Shown piece by piece: positions 10,306-17,970 of a stretch of 64,000 bases of DNA. The notes under the pieces were generated by a model. The model saw only the letters and a program-made list of their open reading frames with translations. It had not been told where the DNA came from and did not search any database. Position 1 is the stretch's first letter. Every line of letters starts with the position of its first letter. The stretch is from Sediminibacterium sp. UBA657 (GTDB lineage: Bacteria > Bacteroidota > Bacteroidia > Chitinophagales > Chitinophagaceae): positions 5,713-69,712 of the forward strand of contig DBOB01000015.1 of NCBI GenBank assembly GCA_002299885.1. Direction: 5' to 3'. The position numbers and the translations under genes are program-made.

Positions 10306-10896
10306 TTATTCAGCTGTTGAAGCGTCTCCACTAGCATCATCAGAAGATACTTCGTCAGATACTTCTTCATTTTTAGTTGGCTCAGCTGATACTTCCTCAG
10401 TTGTAGTAGCTTCCACTGGAGCTACAGCAGCTGCAGCGGCAGCTTTAGGAGCAGCAGTTGATTTACTTCTACGAGTCTTTTTAGCTGGTTCAGTCGCAGA
10501 AGCGATTGAATTGCCATAGATTTCATTGAAGTCAACTAATTCAATCATCGCCTTTTCAGCATTGTCACCTGGACGGATGCCTAATTTGATGATACGAGTA
10601 TATCCACCTGGACGTGTAGCGATTTTAGGCGCAACTACCGTAAATAATTCTTTTACAGCAGCTTTGTCGTTTAAGTAGCTAAACACGATTCTGTGATTGT
10701 GACTGATTTCTTCCTTTGAAGCAGATTTCTTAGTCTTTGTAATCAATGGCTCAACGTACTTTCTTAAAGCTTTAGCTTTAGCTAAAGTCGTTACAATACG
10801 CTTATGCGTAATGATTTGACAAGCTAAGTTCATCAATAAGGCTTCTCTGTGTGCCTTTTTTCTTCCAAGGTTGTTGTTTTTGTCTCCGTGACGCAT
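10306..10896 (-). CDS. rplQ: 50S ribosomal protein L17
   Basis: The first ~120 residues are canonical L17 (MRHGDKNNNLGRKKAHREAL, then a central helical segment and TRIIKLGIRPGDNAEKAMIEL). The protein is 196 residues rather than the usual ~120-130. The extra C-terminal tail is low-complexity, rich in Ala, Glu, Ser and Thr, and acidic at the end. Such tails are common on Bacteroidota L17. It is the last gene of the leftward alpha-type operon, directly after rpoA. Confidence 0.97.
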   Translation of the reverse strand: MRHGDKNNNLGRKKAHREALLMNLACQIITHKRIVTTLAKAKALRKYVEPLITKTKKSASKEEISHNHRIVFSYLNDKAAVKELFTVVAPKIATRPGGYTRIIKLGIRPGDNAEKAMIELVDFNEIYGNSIASATEPAKKTRRSKSTAAPKAAAAAAVAPVEATTTEEVSAEPTKNEEVSDEVSSDDASGDASTAE

Positions 10897-10989
10897 GACT
10901 TTTAAGTTTTATCCTTACACCGTGTCAGGAATTGTAAGGTTTGAGCTTTCGCTCGTTTATAAATAGCGACTTACTTTAATCTTTATAGA

Positions 10990-11994
10990 CTATTGTAAAT
11001 CTAATTTGTCTAATCCTAATTTACCTAAATCCATTCCAAAGCTCAATCCTCTTTCGATCAATACTTGCTCGATTTCAGATAAAGACTTTTGACCAAAGTT
11101 TCTAAACTTCATTAGATCTTCTTGCTCATATTGTACTAATTCGCTCAAGCTGTTAATTTTAGCAGCTTTCAAGCAATTGAACGCACGAACTGACAAGTCT
11201 AAATCTTCCAATGGAGTCTTCAATACTTTTCTTAATTGTAACACTTGCTCATCTACCACATCTTCTTTCTTATCTTCTTTGTTGTCGAAGGTAATATTCT
11301 CGTCAGTGATGATCATAAAGTGTTGAATCAAGATTCTAGAAGCTTGCTTCACAGCATCTTCTGGGTGGATCGTACCGTCTGTAGCAACTTCCAAGATTAA
11401 TTTCTCATAATCTGTTCTTTGCTCTACACGATAGTTTTCCATCAAGTATTTTACGTTCTTGATTGGTGTGTGAATAGAATCAATCGCGATATAACCAAAT
11501 GGCATATCTTTTAATTTATTCTCTTCAGCAGGAATATATCCACGACCTTTTTGGATCGTTAATTCGATATCTAATTTAGCAGAAGGATCCATGAAACAAA
11601 TCACTAATTCTGGGTTCATCACCTGGAACTGTTGAGAAGCTTCACCAATATGACCTGCATTAAATTCGCTACCGCCTTTGATAGATAAAGTAATTTTTTC
11701 AGAACTCACATCTTGATCTGCCTTACGCTTAAAACGAACTTGCTTTAAGTTTAAGATCATTTCTGTTACGTCTTCAGTAATACCTTTGATTGTAGCAAAT
11801 TCGTGATCTACTCCTTCAATTTTAATACCTACGATAGCAAAGCCTTCTAAAGAGCTTAATAAAACTCTTCTTAAAGCATTTCCTAATGTTAGACCAAAGC
11901 CTGGCTCCAATGGACGGAATTCGAATTGTCCTTCGAAATCATTTGCTTTTTGTAAAACAATTTTATCTGGTTTTTGAAAACTTAATATAGCCAT
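10990..11994 (-). CDS. rpoA: DNA-directed RNA polymerase subunit alpha
   Basis: The subunit forms the dimeric platform of RNA polymerase and contacts promoter DNA and activators through its C-terminal domain. It has 334 residues. The N-terminal domain shows GFGLTLGNALRRVLLSSLEG, the classic alpha dimerisation motif. The C-terminal domain (about residues 255-325) shows EDLDLSVRAFNCLKAAKI and a helix-hairpin-helix. Position between rpsD and rplQ is the conserved bacterial order. Confidence 0.99.
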   Translation of the reverse strand: MAILSFQKPDKIVLQKANDFEGQFEFRPLEPGFGLTLGNALRRVLLSSLEGFAIVGIKIEGVDHEFATIKGITEDVTEMILNLKQVRFKRKADQDVSSEKITLSIKGGSEFNAGHIGEASQQFQVMNPELVICFMDPSAKLDIELTIQKGRGYIPAEENKLKDMPFGYIAIDSIHTPIKNVKYLMENYRVEQRTDYEKLILEVATDGTIHPEDAVKQASRILIQHFMIITDENITFDNKEDKKEDVVDEQVLQLRKVLKTPLEDLDLSVRAFNCLKAAKINSLSELVQYEQEDLMKFRNFGQKSLSEIEQVLIERGLSFGMDLGKLGLDKLDLQ

Positions 11995-12054
11995 GTTACT
12001 ACTTTTTTTTATTTGATTCTTTCTATGGAAAGAAATTATGTTAATTGCTACCTA

Positions 12055-12660
12055 CTATTTAGAGTACAATTCTACAATCAATTGCTCCTTGATATTCTCA
12101 GGAACTGCTTCGCGCTCTGGCATTGTAATAAAAGTACCAGTGTTGGTAGTTTCATTCCAATCTACCCAGCTAAACTTAGTGTTTCTAGCACGTTGCTTGC
12201 TTACGATAGAAGAATTGTGTGCACTCTTAGGACGGTAAGTGATGATATCACCTGGACGACATGTATAAGAAGGTACATTTGTCACATCACCATTCACAGC
12301 GATATGCTTATGCGCAACCAATTGACGTGCTTCAGGACGGCTTGCAGCCAATCCCATTCTGAAAATTGTATTGTCTAAACGTGCTTCTAATAATTTGATT
12401 AAGTTTTCACCTGTAACACCTTTTAAACGAGATGCTTCTTCAAAAGTCTTACGGAATTGACGCTCTAATACACCATAAGTATATTTCGCTTTTTGCTTTT
12501 CTCTTAACTGTAATGCGTACTCGCCTAATTGCTTACGCTTGCGTTGTGCTCCATGTTGACCTGGAGGGTTGCTGTTTTTACCCAACCATTTTGCGTTCCC
12601 TAAGATAGGTTCGCCGAAAATGCGGGAAATTTTTGTTTTGGGGCCTGTGTAACGTGCCAT
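12055..12660 (-). CDS. rpsD: 30S ribosomal protein S4
   Basis: A primary 16S rRNA-binding protein of 201 residues. It has the N-terminal segment MARYTGPKTKISRIFGEPI and an S4 RNA-binding domain (about residues 92-155: EARLDNTIFRMGLAASRPEARQ, split here by position). It lacks the zinc-binding cysteines of some S4 proteins. It sits between rpsK and rpoA in the leftward operon. S4 often represses its own operon translationally in other bacteria; no specific binding site was identified here. Confidence 0.98.
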   Translation of the reverse strand: MARYTGPKTKISRIFGEPILGNAKWLGKNSNPPGQHGAQRKRKQLGEYALQLREKQKAKYTYGVLERQFRKTFEEASRLKGVTGENLIKLLEARLDNTIFRMGLAASRPEARQLVAHKHIAVNGDVTNVPSYTCRPGDIITYRPKSAHNSSIVSKQRARNTKFSWVDWNETTNTGTFITMPEREAVPENIKEQLIVELYSK

Positions 12661-12763
12661 AATGTTGCTTTTTTTTGATTTTTTAATGTCGACGCATCAT
12701 CAGTAAAAATCTAAAATTAATGATGCATCCTGGTTTATAAATAGTTATTAAAACTCGGAATAA

Positions 12764-13174
12764 TTATACTCTTCTTTGTTTAGGAGGACGACATCCGTTA
12801 TGTGGCATAGGCGTTACGTCACGGATAGAAATCACTTCGATACCAGATTGAGAGATAGAACGGATTGCACCTTCTCTACCTGAACCTGGACCCTTTACAA
12901 ATACTTCTACTCTCTTAACACCAGCATCTAACGCTACTTTCGCTGCGTCTGCTGCTGCCATTTGAGCTGCGTATGGAGTATTCTTCTTAGAACCTCTGAA
13001 GCCCATTTTACCTGCACTACTCCAGCTGATCACTTGACCTGCTTTGTTTGTGAAAGCGATAATTAAATTGTTGAATGTTGCACTGATACGAACTTCTCCA
13101 GAAGCGTCTACTTTAACGACTCTCTTCTTTGCAGCGGCTTTTGCACTGTTCTGTGCTTTGTTTGGTTTTGCCAT
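12764..13174 (-). CDS. rpsK: 30S ribosomal protein S11
   Basis: A 136-residue S11 protein of the 30S platform. Conserved segments include IISATFNN-like VRISATFNNLIIAFTNKAG, GFRGSKKNTPYAAQ and the C-terminal DVTPMPHNGCRPPKQRRV. The N-terminal 20 residues are Ala/Lys-rich. The 184-base gap to the upstream rpsM is long for this operon and contains two stable hairpins (see the separate entry). Confidence 0.98.
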   Translation of the reverse strand: MAKPNKAQNSAKAAAKKRVVKVDASGEVRISATFNNLIIAFTNKAGQVISWSSAGKMGFRGSKKNTPYAAQMAAADAAKVALDAGVKRVEVFVKGPGSGREGAIRSISQSGIEVISIRDVTPMPHNGCRPPKQRRV

Positions 13175-13243
13175 TTTTTCTGAGGTGTGCCCTAAATACT
13201 AGTAAAAAATACAAGTAAAAAGAGCGGGTTATTTAAATTGAAA

Positions 13244-13349
13244 TTCCGCCGAAGCGGAAACCGAGTAAATCTCCCCTGAATTTTGATATCAGGATCTAAT
13301 TTTAGTCGGATTTTTATAAGAATAGGTCGTCACGGATGTGACGACCTAT
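13244..13349 (-). promoter_or_regulatory. Two strong RNA hairpins between rpsM and rpsK
   Basis: In transcript order, the first hairpin lies ten bases after the rpsM stop: a 12-bp perfect stem (13322-13333 with 13338-13349, loop ATCC on the minus strand) followed by TTCTTAT, so it has only a weak T-run. The second (13244-13259) is a 6-bp stem TTCCGC/GCGGAA closed by a UUCG tetraloop, about 70 bases before the rpsK start. They could be an attenuator, an RNase processing site or mRNA-stabilising structures. Which of these applies cannot be told from sequence. Confidence 0.6.
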
Positions 13350-13358
13350 CAATTAATA

Positions 13359-13739
13359 TTATTTCTTAGCTACTTTCTTCTTACCAGCAACTGTCTTACG
13401 CTTACCCTTACGAGTACGTGAGTTCGTCTTAGTACGTTGGCCACGAACAGGTAAACCTTTTCTGTGACGCAATCCACGGTAACAAGCAATATCTAATAAA
13501 CGCTTAATGCTCATAGAAACTTCACTACGTAAAGCACCTTCTACTTTGAATTCAGCATTGATGATATTACGAATAGCAGTTTGCTCTTCGTCATTCCACT
13601 CATTTACTTTCTTATCGTAACTGATGTTTGCTTTTGTTAAGATGTACTGAGCTGTAGAATGTCCAATACCGAAAATGTACTGTAGTCCTATTTCTCCTCT
13701 TTTGTTTTTTGGTAAGTCGATACCGGCAATACGAGCCAT
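13359..13739 (-). CDS. rpsM: 30S ribosomal protein S13
   Basis: A 126-residue S13 protein of the 30S head. It begins MARIAGIDLPKNKRGEIGLQ, has the helix-two-turn-helix region around IFGIGHSTAQYIL, and ends with the basic tail containing LRHRKGLPVRGQRTKTN. It follows rpmJ in the leftward operon. Confidence 0.99.
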   Translation of the reverse strand: MARIAGIDLPKNKRGEIGLQYIFGIGHSTAQYILTKANISYDKKVNEWNDEEQTAIRNIINAEFKVEGALRSEVSMSIKRLLDIACYRGLRHRKGLPVRGQRTKTNSRTRKGKRKTVAGKKKVAKK

Positions 13740-13809
13740 ATGCTAAAACTTGATTTTTTGTTTAATTTTTTTATTTTCTAAAACTTTAGCGTCTCCGCTA
13801 AAAGCCTTA

Positions 13810-13926
13810 CTATCCTTGTCTTTGCTTAAAGCGAGGGTTCTTTTTGTTGATCACAAATAATACGCCTTTACGCTTCACGATTTTGCAATCGGCACTACGT
13901 TTTTTGATAGATGCTCTAACTTTCAT
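13810..13926 (-). CDS. rpmJ: 50S ribosomal protein L36
   Basis: A 38-residue protein read on the minus strand from the ATG at 13926 to a TAG at 13812-13810. It begins MKVRASIKKRSADCKIVKRK and continues to end in KQRQG, which is the L36 pattern. Only one of the four zinc ligands of C+ L36 forms remains (Cys14), so this is a C- type L36. It lies between infA and rpsM, the conserved position. Confidence 0.96.
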   Translation of the reverse strand: MKVRASIKKRSADCKIVKRKGVLFVINKKNPRFKQRQG

Positions 13927-13990
13927 CTTTTTGTTTTTAAATATTTATTCCTAATGTTTTTTAAACGCTTTTTGTAGAAATAGATTCAGC

Positions 13991-14209
13991 TTATTTATGT
14001 CTGAAAATAATTCTCCCCCTTGTTAAGTCATACGGACTCATCTCCACTCCTACTTTATCACCTGGCAAAATTCTGATGTAGTGCATGCGCATTTTACCAG
14101 ATATTGTTGCTAAGATTTCGTGACCATTTTCAAGCTTTACTCTGAACATAGCATTGCTCATTGCTTCTATAATTACTCCATCTTGTTTAATCAGCGGTTG
14201 TTTTGACAT
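13991..14209 (-). CDS. infA: Translation initiation factor IF-1
   Basis: A 72-residue OB-fold protein that binds the ribosomal A site during initiation. It shows the family pattern MSKQPLIKQDGVIIEAMSNA and ends with the SPYDLTRGRIIFRHK segment. It is the first gene of the leftward operon here. secY and map, which precede infA in many Bacteroidota, are absent, and a promoter-like sequence lies 16 bases upstream. Confidence 0.98.
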   Translation of the reverse strand: MSKQPLIKQDGVIIEAMSNAMFRVKLENGHEILATISGKMRMHYIRILPGDKVGVEMSPYDLTRGRIIFRHK

Positions 14210-14225
14210 ACTTATTTTGGGGTTG

Positions 14226-14233
14226 CAAAGATA
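14226..14233 (-). promoter_or_regulatory. Bacteroidota-type -7 promoter element upstream of infA
   Basis: The minus strand reads TATCTTTG, a match to the TAnnTTTG consensus of the Bacteroidota primary sigma factor, with 16 bases to the infA start codon. A -33 TTG element is not clear. It would drive the whole infA-rpmJ-rpsM-rpsK-rpsD-rpoA-rplQ operon. Confidence 0.65.
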
Positions 14234-14290
14234 TGGAAATGAATGGAATTACGAAAAAATCCGGAGTAATTCTTCTAAAAAGGCTAAAAT

Positions 14291-14317
14291 AAAAGGAGAA
14301 CTACGCGTTCTCCTTTA
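14291..14317 (-). terminator. Terminator after the small membrane-protein gene
   Basis: A 10-bp perfect stem AAAGGAGAAC / GTTCTCCTTT with a 5-base loop lies 37 bases after the stop of the gene at 14354-14791. It is followed on the minus strand by TTTTATTTT. It isolates that gene from infA. Confidence 0.8.
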
Positions 14318-14353
14318 TAATATATTGAAAATCAATGTATTAAATTTATTCGT

Positions 14354-14791
14354 CTAGCCCATTCCTGGGAATAACGGACGACCAATACCCTCCCTAAAAG
14401 GCCAAGGCATTGCTAAAAGAATTAATATGAGCGCAATTACGTAAAAAATACGAGTTGGACTAGGTTTTAATGTCTTTTTATATTTCACATGGCCAATCGT
14501 AATCAACACAATTGCCAAAATCATCGAAAAAATGTGTTCCACTGCCCAAAAACGGCTTGCAGCATCTTTCATGGTGGCCGCCATTCCTGCAGATTGGATC
14601 ATTTTAATCCCCAAAGGACCAGCGATATATTGATAAAGTCCTACCAATAAACTTGCATGGGCACTCATTAAAAGGGTTTTACTTGTCTTTAACGGATCCT
14701 TTTGAGTGAATAACTTATAAATGCTTAAGATTAAGGCGATTAAAACCACCCATCTTAAGGTATTGTGTAAATGTAAAAGTCCAGTATACAT
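14354..14791 (-). CDS. Conserved four-helix membrane protein, function unknown
   Basis: A 145-residue protein with four predicted membrane helices (about residues 8-26, 38-58, 83-103, 113-130). Histidines occur near helix ends (LLHLHNTLRW, MSAHASL, AVEHIFS, GHVKYKK). Similar Bacteroidota proteins are often labelled cytochrome b-like because of these histidines, but haem binding is not shown by sequence alone. It is a single-gene unit with its own terminator, between the ribosomal operon and a PD40-repeat protein. Confidence 0.7.
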   Translation of the reverse strand: MYTGLLHLHNTLRWVVLIALILSIYKLFTQKDPLKTSKTLLMSAHASLLVGLYQYIAGPLGIKMIQSAGMAATMKDAASRFWAVEHIFSMILAIVLITIGHVKYKKTLKPSPTRIFYVIALILILLAMPWPFREGIGRPLFPGMG

Positions 14792-14835
14792 AGTTTAATA
14801 TTTGTAGCTAAAGTAATTAAAAAAAGCTAAACTTG

Positions 14836-15903
14836 CTAATACACCCAGTCCGCCACAAATAAATTGGTATCCCTGGTGCCCTTGTTATTTCTGTTAGAAG
14901 CAAAAATGATCTTTTTTCCATCAGGGCTAAACATTGGGAAAGCATCAAAACCTTTATCTCTACTTATTTTAACTAGGTCAGAACCGTCTAGGTTGATTAG
15001 GTACATATTAAAAGGGAACCCCCTCTTATACTCGTGATTGCTGCAAAAAATGATCTGCTTGCCGTCTGGTGTGAAATTAGGTGCCCAATTAGCTTGTCCA
15101 AGGTTGGTAATTTGCTTCGCATCAGACCCGTCCGCATTGGCAACAAATACTTCCATATTGGTTGGCGCCACCAAACCTTCTTTCAATAGGCTATTATATT
15201 CTGCAATTTCTGCCTCTGTTTTTGGACGACTTGCTCTCCACACTATCTTTTTGCCATCTGGACTAAACCATGCACCACCATCATAACCTAATGTATTGGT
15301 GACCTTTTTTTCCTTACCTGAAGCAATATCCATTACGTATAAATCTAAATCCCCATCCTTATCACTACAATAAATCATCTTCTTTCCATCATAAGATAAA
15401 GTCGCTTCCGCATCGTACCCTTTTGCTGTGGTCAGTTTTTTGATCACTGTGCCATTGGTATCTGCCATAAAAATGTCATAGGTATTGTACAAAGGCCAAA
15501 TGTATTTGTTACCATATTTAGCGCGATCAACAGGTGGTGGACAATCCGCACTTCCTTCGTGCGTGGATGCATATATAAGATGCTTTCCGTCTTTCATGAA
15601 ATAAGCACAAGTAGTTCTGCCCTTTCCAGTGCTGACTAATTTATACTTAAATGGATCCATGGCATTCATTGGAAGATTGCCCATAAATATTTGATCACAA
15701 ACAATGCCTTCTTTAGGATTGGTTTTTTGAAAAATAATGCGCTTGCTGTCAAAGCTCCAATAGGCTTCTGCATTGTCTCCTCCAAATGTCAATTGTTGTA
15801 CATTTTTAAAATGTGTCTCTCCCTCAAATTGAACGGTATCTTCTTGTGCCATCACAGTCAAGCCAAAAAATAAAGTAAACAGGATGCAGATGTATTTTTT
15901 CAT
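14836..15903 (-). CDS. Secreted TolB-like PD40 beta-propeller protein
   Basis: A 355-residue protein with a signal peptide (MKKYICILFTLFFGLTVMAQ) and at least five PD40/WD40-like blades. Each blade carries a variant of SPDGKKIIFxS: YWSFDSKRIIFQ, LSYDGKKMIYCS, FSPDGKKIVWRA, FTPDGKQIIFCS and FSPDGKKIIFAS. These propellers resemble the TolB C-terminal domain and the propeller of prolyl oligopeptidases, but no peptidase domain is attached. A periplasmic binding or scaffolding role is likely; the partner is unknown. Confidence 0.85.
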   Translation of the reverse strand: MKKYICILFTLFFGLTVMAQEDTVQFEGETHFKNVQQLTFGGDNAEAYWSFDSKRIIFQKTNPKEGIVCDQIFMGNLPMNAMDPFKYKLVSTGKGRTTCAYFMKDGKHLIYASTHEGSADCPPPVDRAKYGNKYIWPLYNTYDIFMADTNGTVIKKLTTAKGYDAEATLSYDGKKMIYCSDKDGDLDLYVMDIASGKEKKVTNTLGYDGGAWFSPDGKKIVWRASRPKTEAEIAEYNSLLKEGLVAPTNMEVFVANADGSDAKQITNLGQANWAPNFTPDGKQIIFCSNHEYKRGFPFNMYLINLDGSDLVKISRDKGFDAFPMFSPDGKKIIFASNRNNKGTRDTNLFVADWVY

Positions 15904-16041
15904 AGGTTTTGAATTGGCGCAAAAATAACGTTAAAGATCAAAGACAAGGATCCAAACCTTAAGAAACAGGTAAATTGGAATTTTTTTGACGAAAAAATGA
16001 CAGTTCCCTAAAAAAATAAGAACTTTGAAAAAATACAAGTT

Positions 16042-16689
16042 ATGGCCATTATTGCTCCCTCACTTTTAGCTGCCGATTTTTTAGAACTAGGAAAAGCATG
16101 TTCGATGCTCAATACTTCTGAAGCTGAATGGTTTCATTTGGATGTAATGGATGGCGTCTTTGTTCCGAATATTAGTTATGGATTACCCATCATAGAACAA
16201 ATTAAAAAAACAACAACGAAGGAAATGGATGTACACTTAATGATTGTACAACCAGAAAAATATATCACTGCATTTAAACAAGCTGGTGCAACCATTTTAA
16301 CAGTGCATTACGAAGCTTGTCCTCATCTTCATAGCACTTTACAACAAATCAAAGCACATGGCATGAAAGCTGGTGTGGCATTGAATCCACACACGCCTAT
16401 TGATGTTTTGAAAGATATTATTTTTGAGATTGATGTGGTATGTATCATGAGTGTGAATCCTGGTTTTGGTGGACAAAAATTCATCCCTCATACTTACGAA
16501 AAAGTAAAAGCTTTAAAGCAATTGATTTTACTACATAAGGCTTCTACATTGATTGAAATTGATGGCGGTGTAACATTAGAAAATGCTGCTGCATTGGTTG
16601 CTGCTGGTGCGGATGTCTTGGTCGCTGGCACCACAGTTTTTAAAGCAACAGATCCATTACAAATGATTGCTAGTTTAAGAAATTGTTAA
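16042..16689 (+). CDS. rpe: Ribulose-phosphate 3-epimerase
   Basis: It interconverts ribulose-5-phosphate and xylulose-5-phosphate in the pentose phosphate pathway. The 215-residue TIM barrel begins IIAPSLLAADFLELG, with the metal-binding HLDVMDGVFVPNISYG (His and Asp), DVHLMIVQPEKY, VNPGFGGQKF at the phosphate loop, and EIDGGV with the second catalytic Asp. It is monocistronic or cotranscribed with the phoH-like gene 125 bases downstream. Confidence 0.97.
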   Translation: MAIIAPSLLAADFLELGKACSMLNTSEAEWFHLDVMDGVFVPNISYGLPIIEQIKKTTTKEMDVHLMIVQPEKYITAFKQAGATILTVHYEACPHLHSTLQQIKAHGMKAGVALNPHTPIDVLKDIIFEIDVVCIMSVNPGFGGQKFIPHTYEKVKALKQLILLHKASTLIEIDGGVTLENAAALVAAGADVLVAGTTVFKATDPLQMIASLRNC

Positions 16690-16814
16690 GCCCCAATTAC
16701 CACAAGCAGTAATCCACATAGTGTGCAAATGTTTGACTTGGTTAATGAATCGGTCTATGTTAAATTGTGTTAGGTAGATATAACCCATCTTCTTAACCCA
16801 TAAAACCTACTACA

Positions 16815-17795
16815 TTGACTGAAACAATCATCAACCTAGAGTCTGTTAATCCAATTGATTTTTTTGGTGTTAACAATAACAAATTTGATCTTTTAAAAAA
16901 GAAATTCCCGCTCCTTAAAATTTTATCACGTGGTACCCAAATCAAATTAAGTGGTGCACCAGAACAAATTGATATCGCAAAAGAAAAAATTGAATTGGTC
17001 ATTCAATACATGGAACGCAATGGCCATTTAAGTGAAAATTATTTTGAACAAATTTTAGGAGGTGACGACGCAGAAGTGATTGATAATTTCATAGACCAAA
17101 ATCCAAACGAAATATTAGTCCTTGGTCCTAATGGAAAAACAGTAAGAGCAAGAACTGCCAATCAAAAAAAGATGGTCACATCGGCAGACAAAAATGATAT
17201 TGTATTTGCAATTGGACCAGCAGGTACTGGTAAAACTTATACTGCTGTTGCCTTAGCCGTTCGTGCTTTAAAAAATAAATTGGTTAAAAAAATAATTCTT
17301 ACGCGACCTGCAGTGGAAGCTGGGGAAAGTTTAGGTTTTTTACCTGGGGACTTAAAAGAAAAGATTGATCCTTATTTACGTCCTTTGTATGATGCATTGG
17401 ATGACATGATTCCTGCAGATAAATTAGCCTATTATATGTCATCTAGAACAATCGAAATTGCGCCACTAGCCTACATGCGTGGACGTACTTTGGACAATGC
17501 ATTTATTATTTTAGATGAATCACAAAACGCAAACGATTTACAAATTAAAATGTTTCTTACACGTATTGGTTCCAATGCAAAAGCGATCATTACTGGCGAC
17601 CCTACTCAGGTAGATTTACCTCGTAATCAAAAAAGTGGTTTAGATAAAGCTGTCCGAATTTTACAAAATATCGAAGGCATTGCGCACATCACTTTAGACG
17701 AGGAGGATGTTGTACGTCATAAATTGGTAAAAGCGATTATCAAGGCGTATGATAAAGAGCGTGAAAATGAAACAGAGAATTCCTATCATCGATAG
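16815..17795 (+). CDS. PhoH-family ATPase
   Basis: A 326-residue PhoH-like (YbeZ-type) P-loop ATPase associated with RNA metabolism and ribosome maturation. The Walker A motif is GPAGTGKTYTA and Walker B is FIILDESQN, with TGDPTQVDLP as the following sensor motif. The N-terminal 100 residues form the KH-like domain seen in this family. The start is a TTG at 16815; this gives the common Bacteroidota N-terminus ending in NPIDFFGVNN, and no ATG fits better. YbeY, the usual partner, is not adjacent. Confidence 0.93.
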   Translation: MTETIINLESVNPIDFFGVNNNKFDLLKKKFPLLKILSRGTQIKLSGAPEQIDIAKEKIELVIQYMERNGHLSENYFEQILGGDDAEVIDNFIDQNPNEILVLGPNGKTVRARTANQKKMVTSADKNDIVFAIGPAGTGKTYTAVALAVRALKNKLVKKIILTRPAVEAGESLGFLPGDLKEKIDPYLRPLYDALDDMIPADKLAYYMSSRTIEIAPLAYMRGRTLDNAFIILDESQNANDLQIKMFLTRIGSNAKAIITGDPTQVDLPRNQKSGLDKAVRILQNIEGIAHITLDEEDVVRHKLVKAIIKAYDKERENETENSYHR

Positions 17796-17970
17796 TGTTT
17801 TATGATGATATCATTGATTTTGACAGAGAAATCGTGAAATTAATTATATATTAAAAATAATTATTATACATAAGTTATTGATATTTTATTTTGTTCTAAA
17901 TTGTTAAGAAATACACAAAATCATATCAAGGATTATTAGTTTCTTTGCAATACTAAATAAAACAACAAAT

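Noticed and set aside
12013..12378. Open frames on the plus strand opposite rpsD, and many similar long frames opposite other genes
   Set aside because: They are antisense shadows of well-conserved genes, have atypical composition and no recognisable protein motifs.
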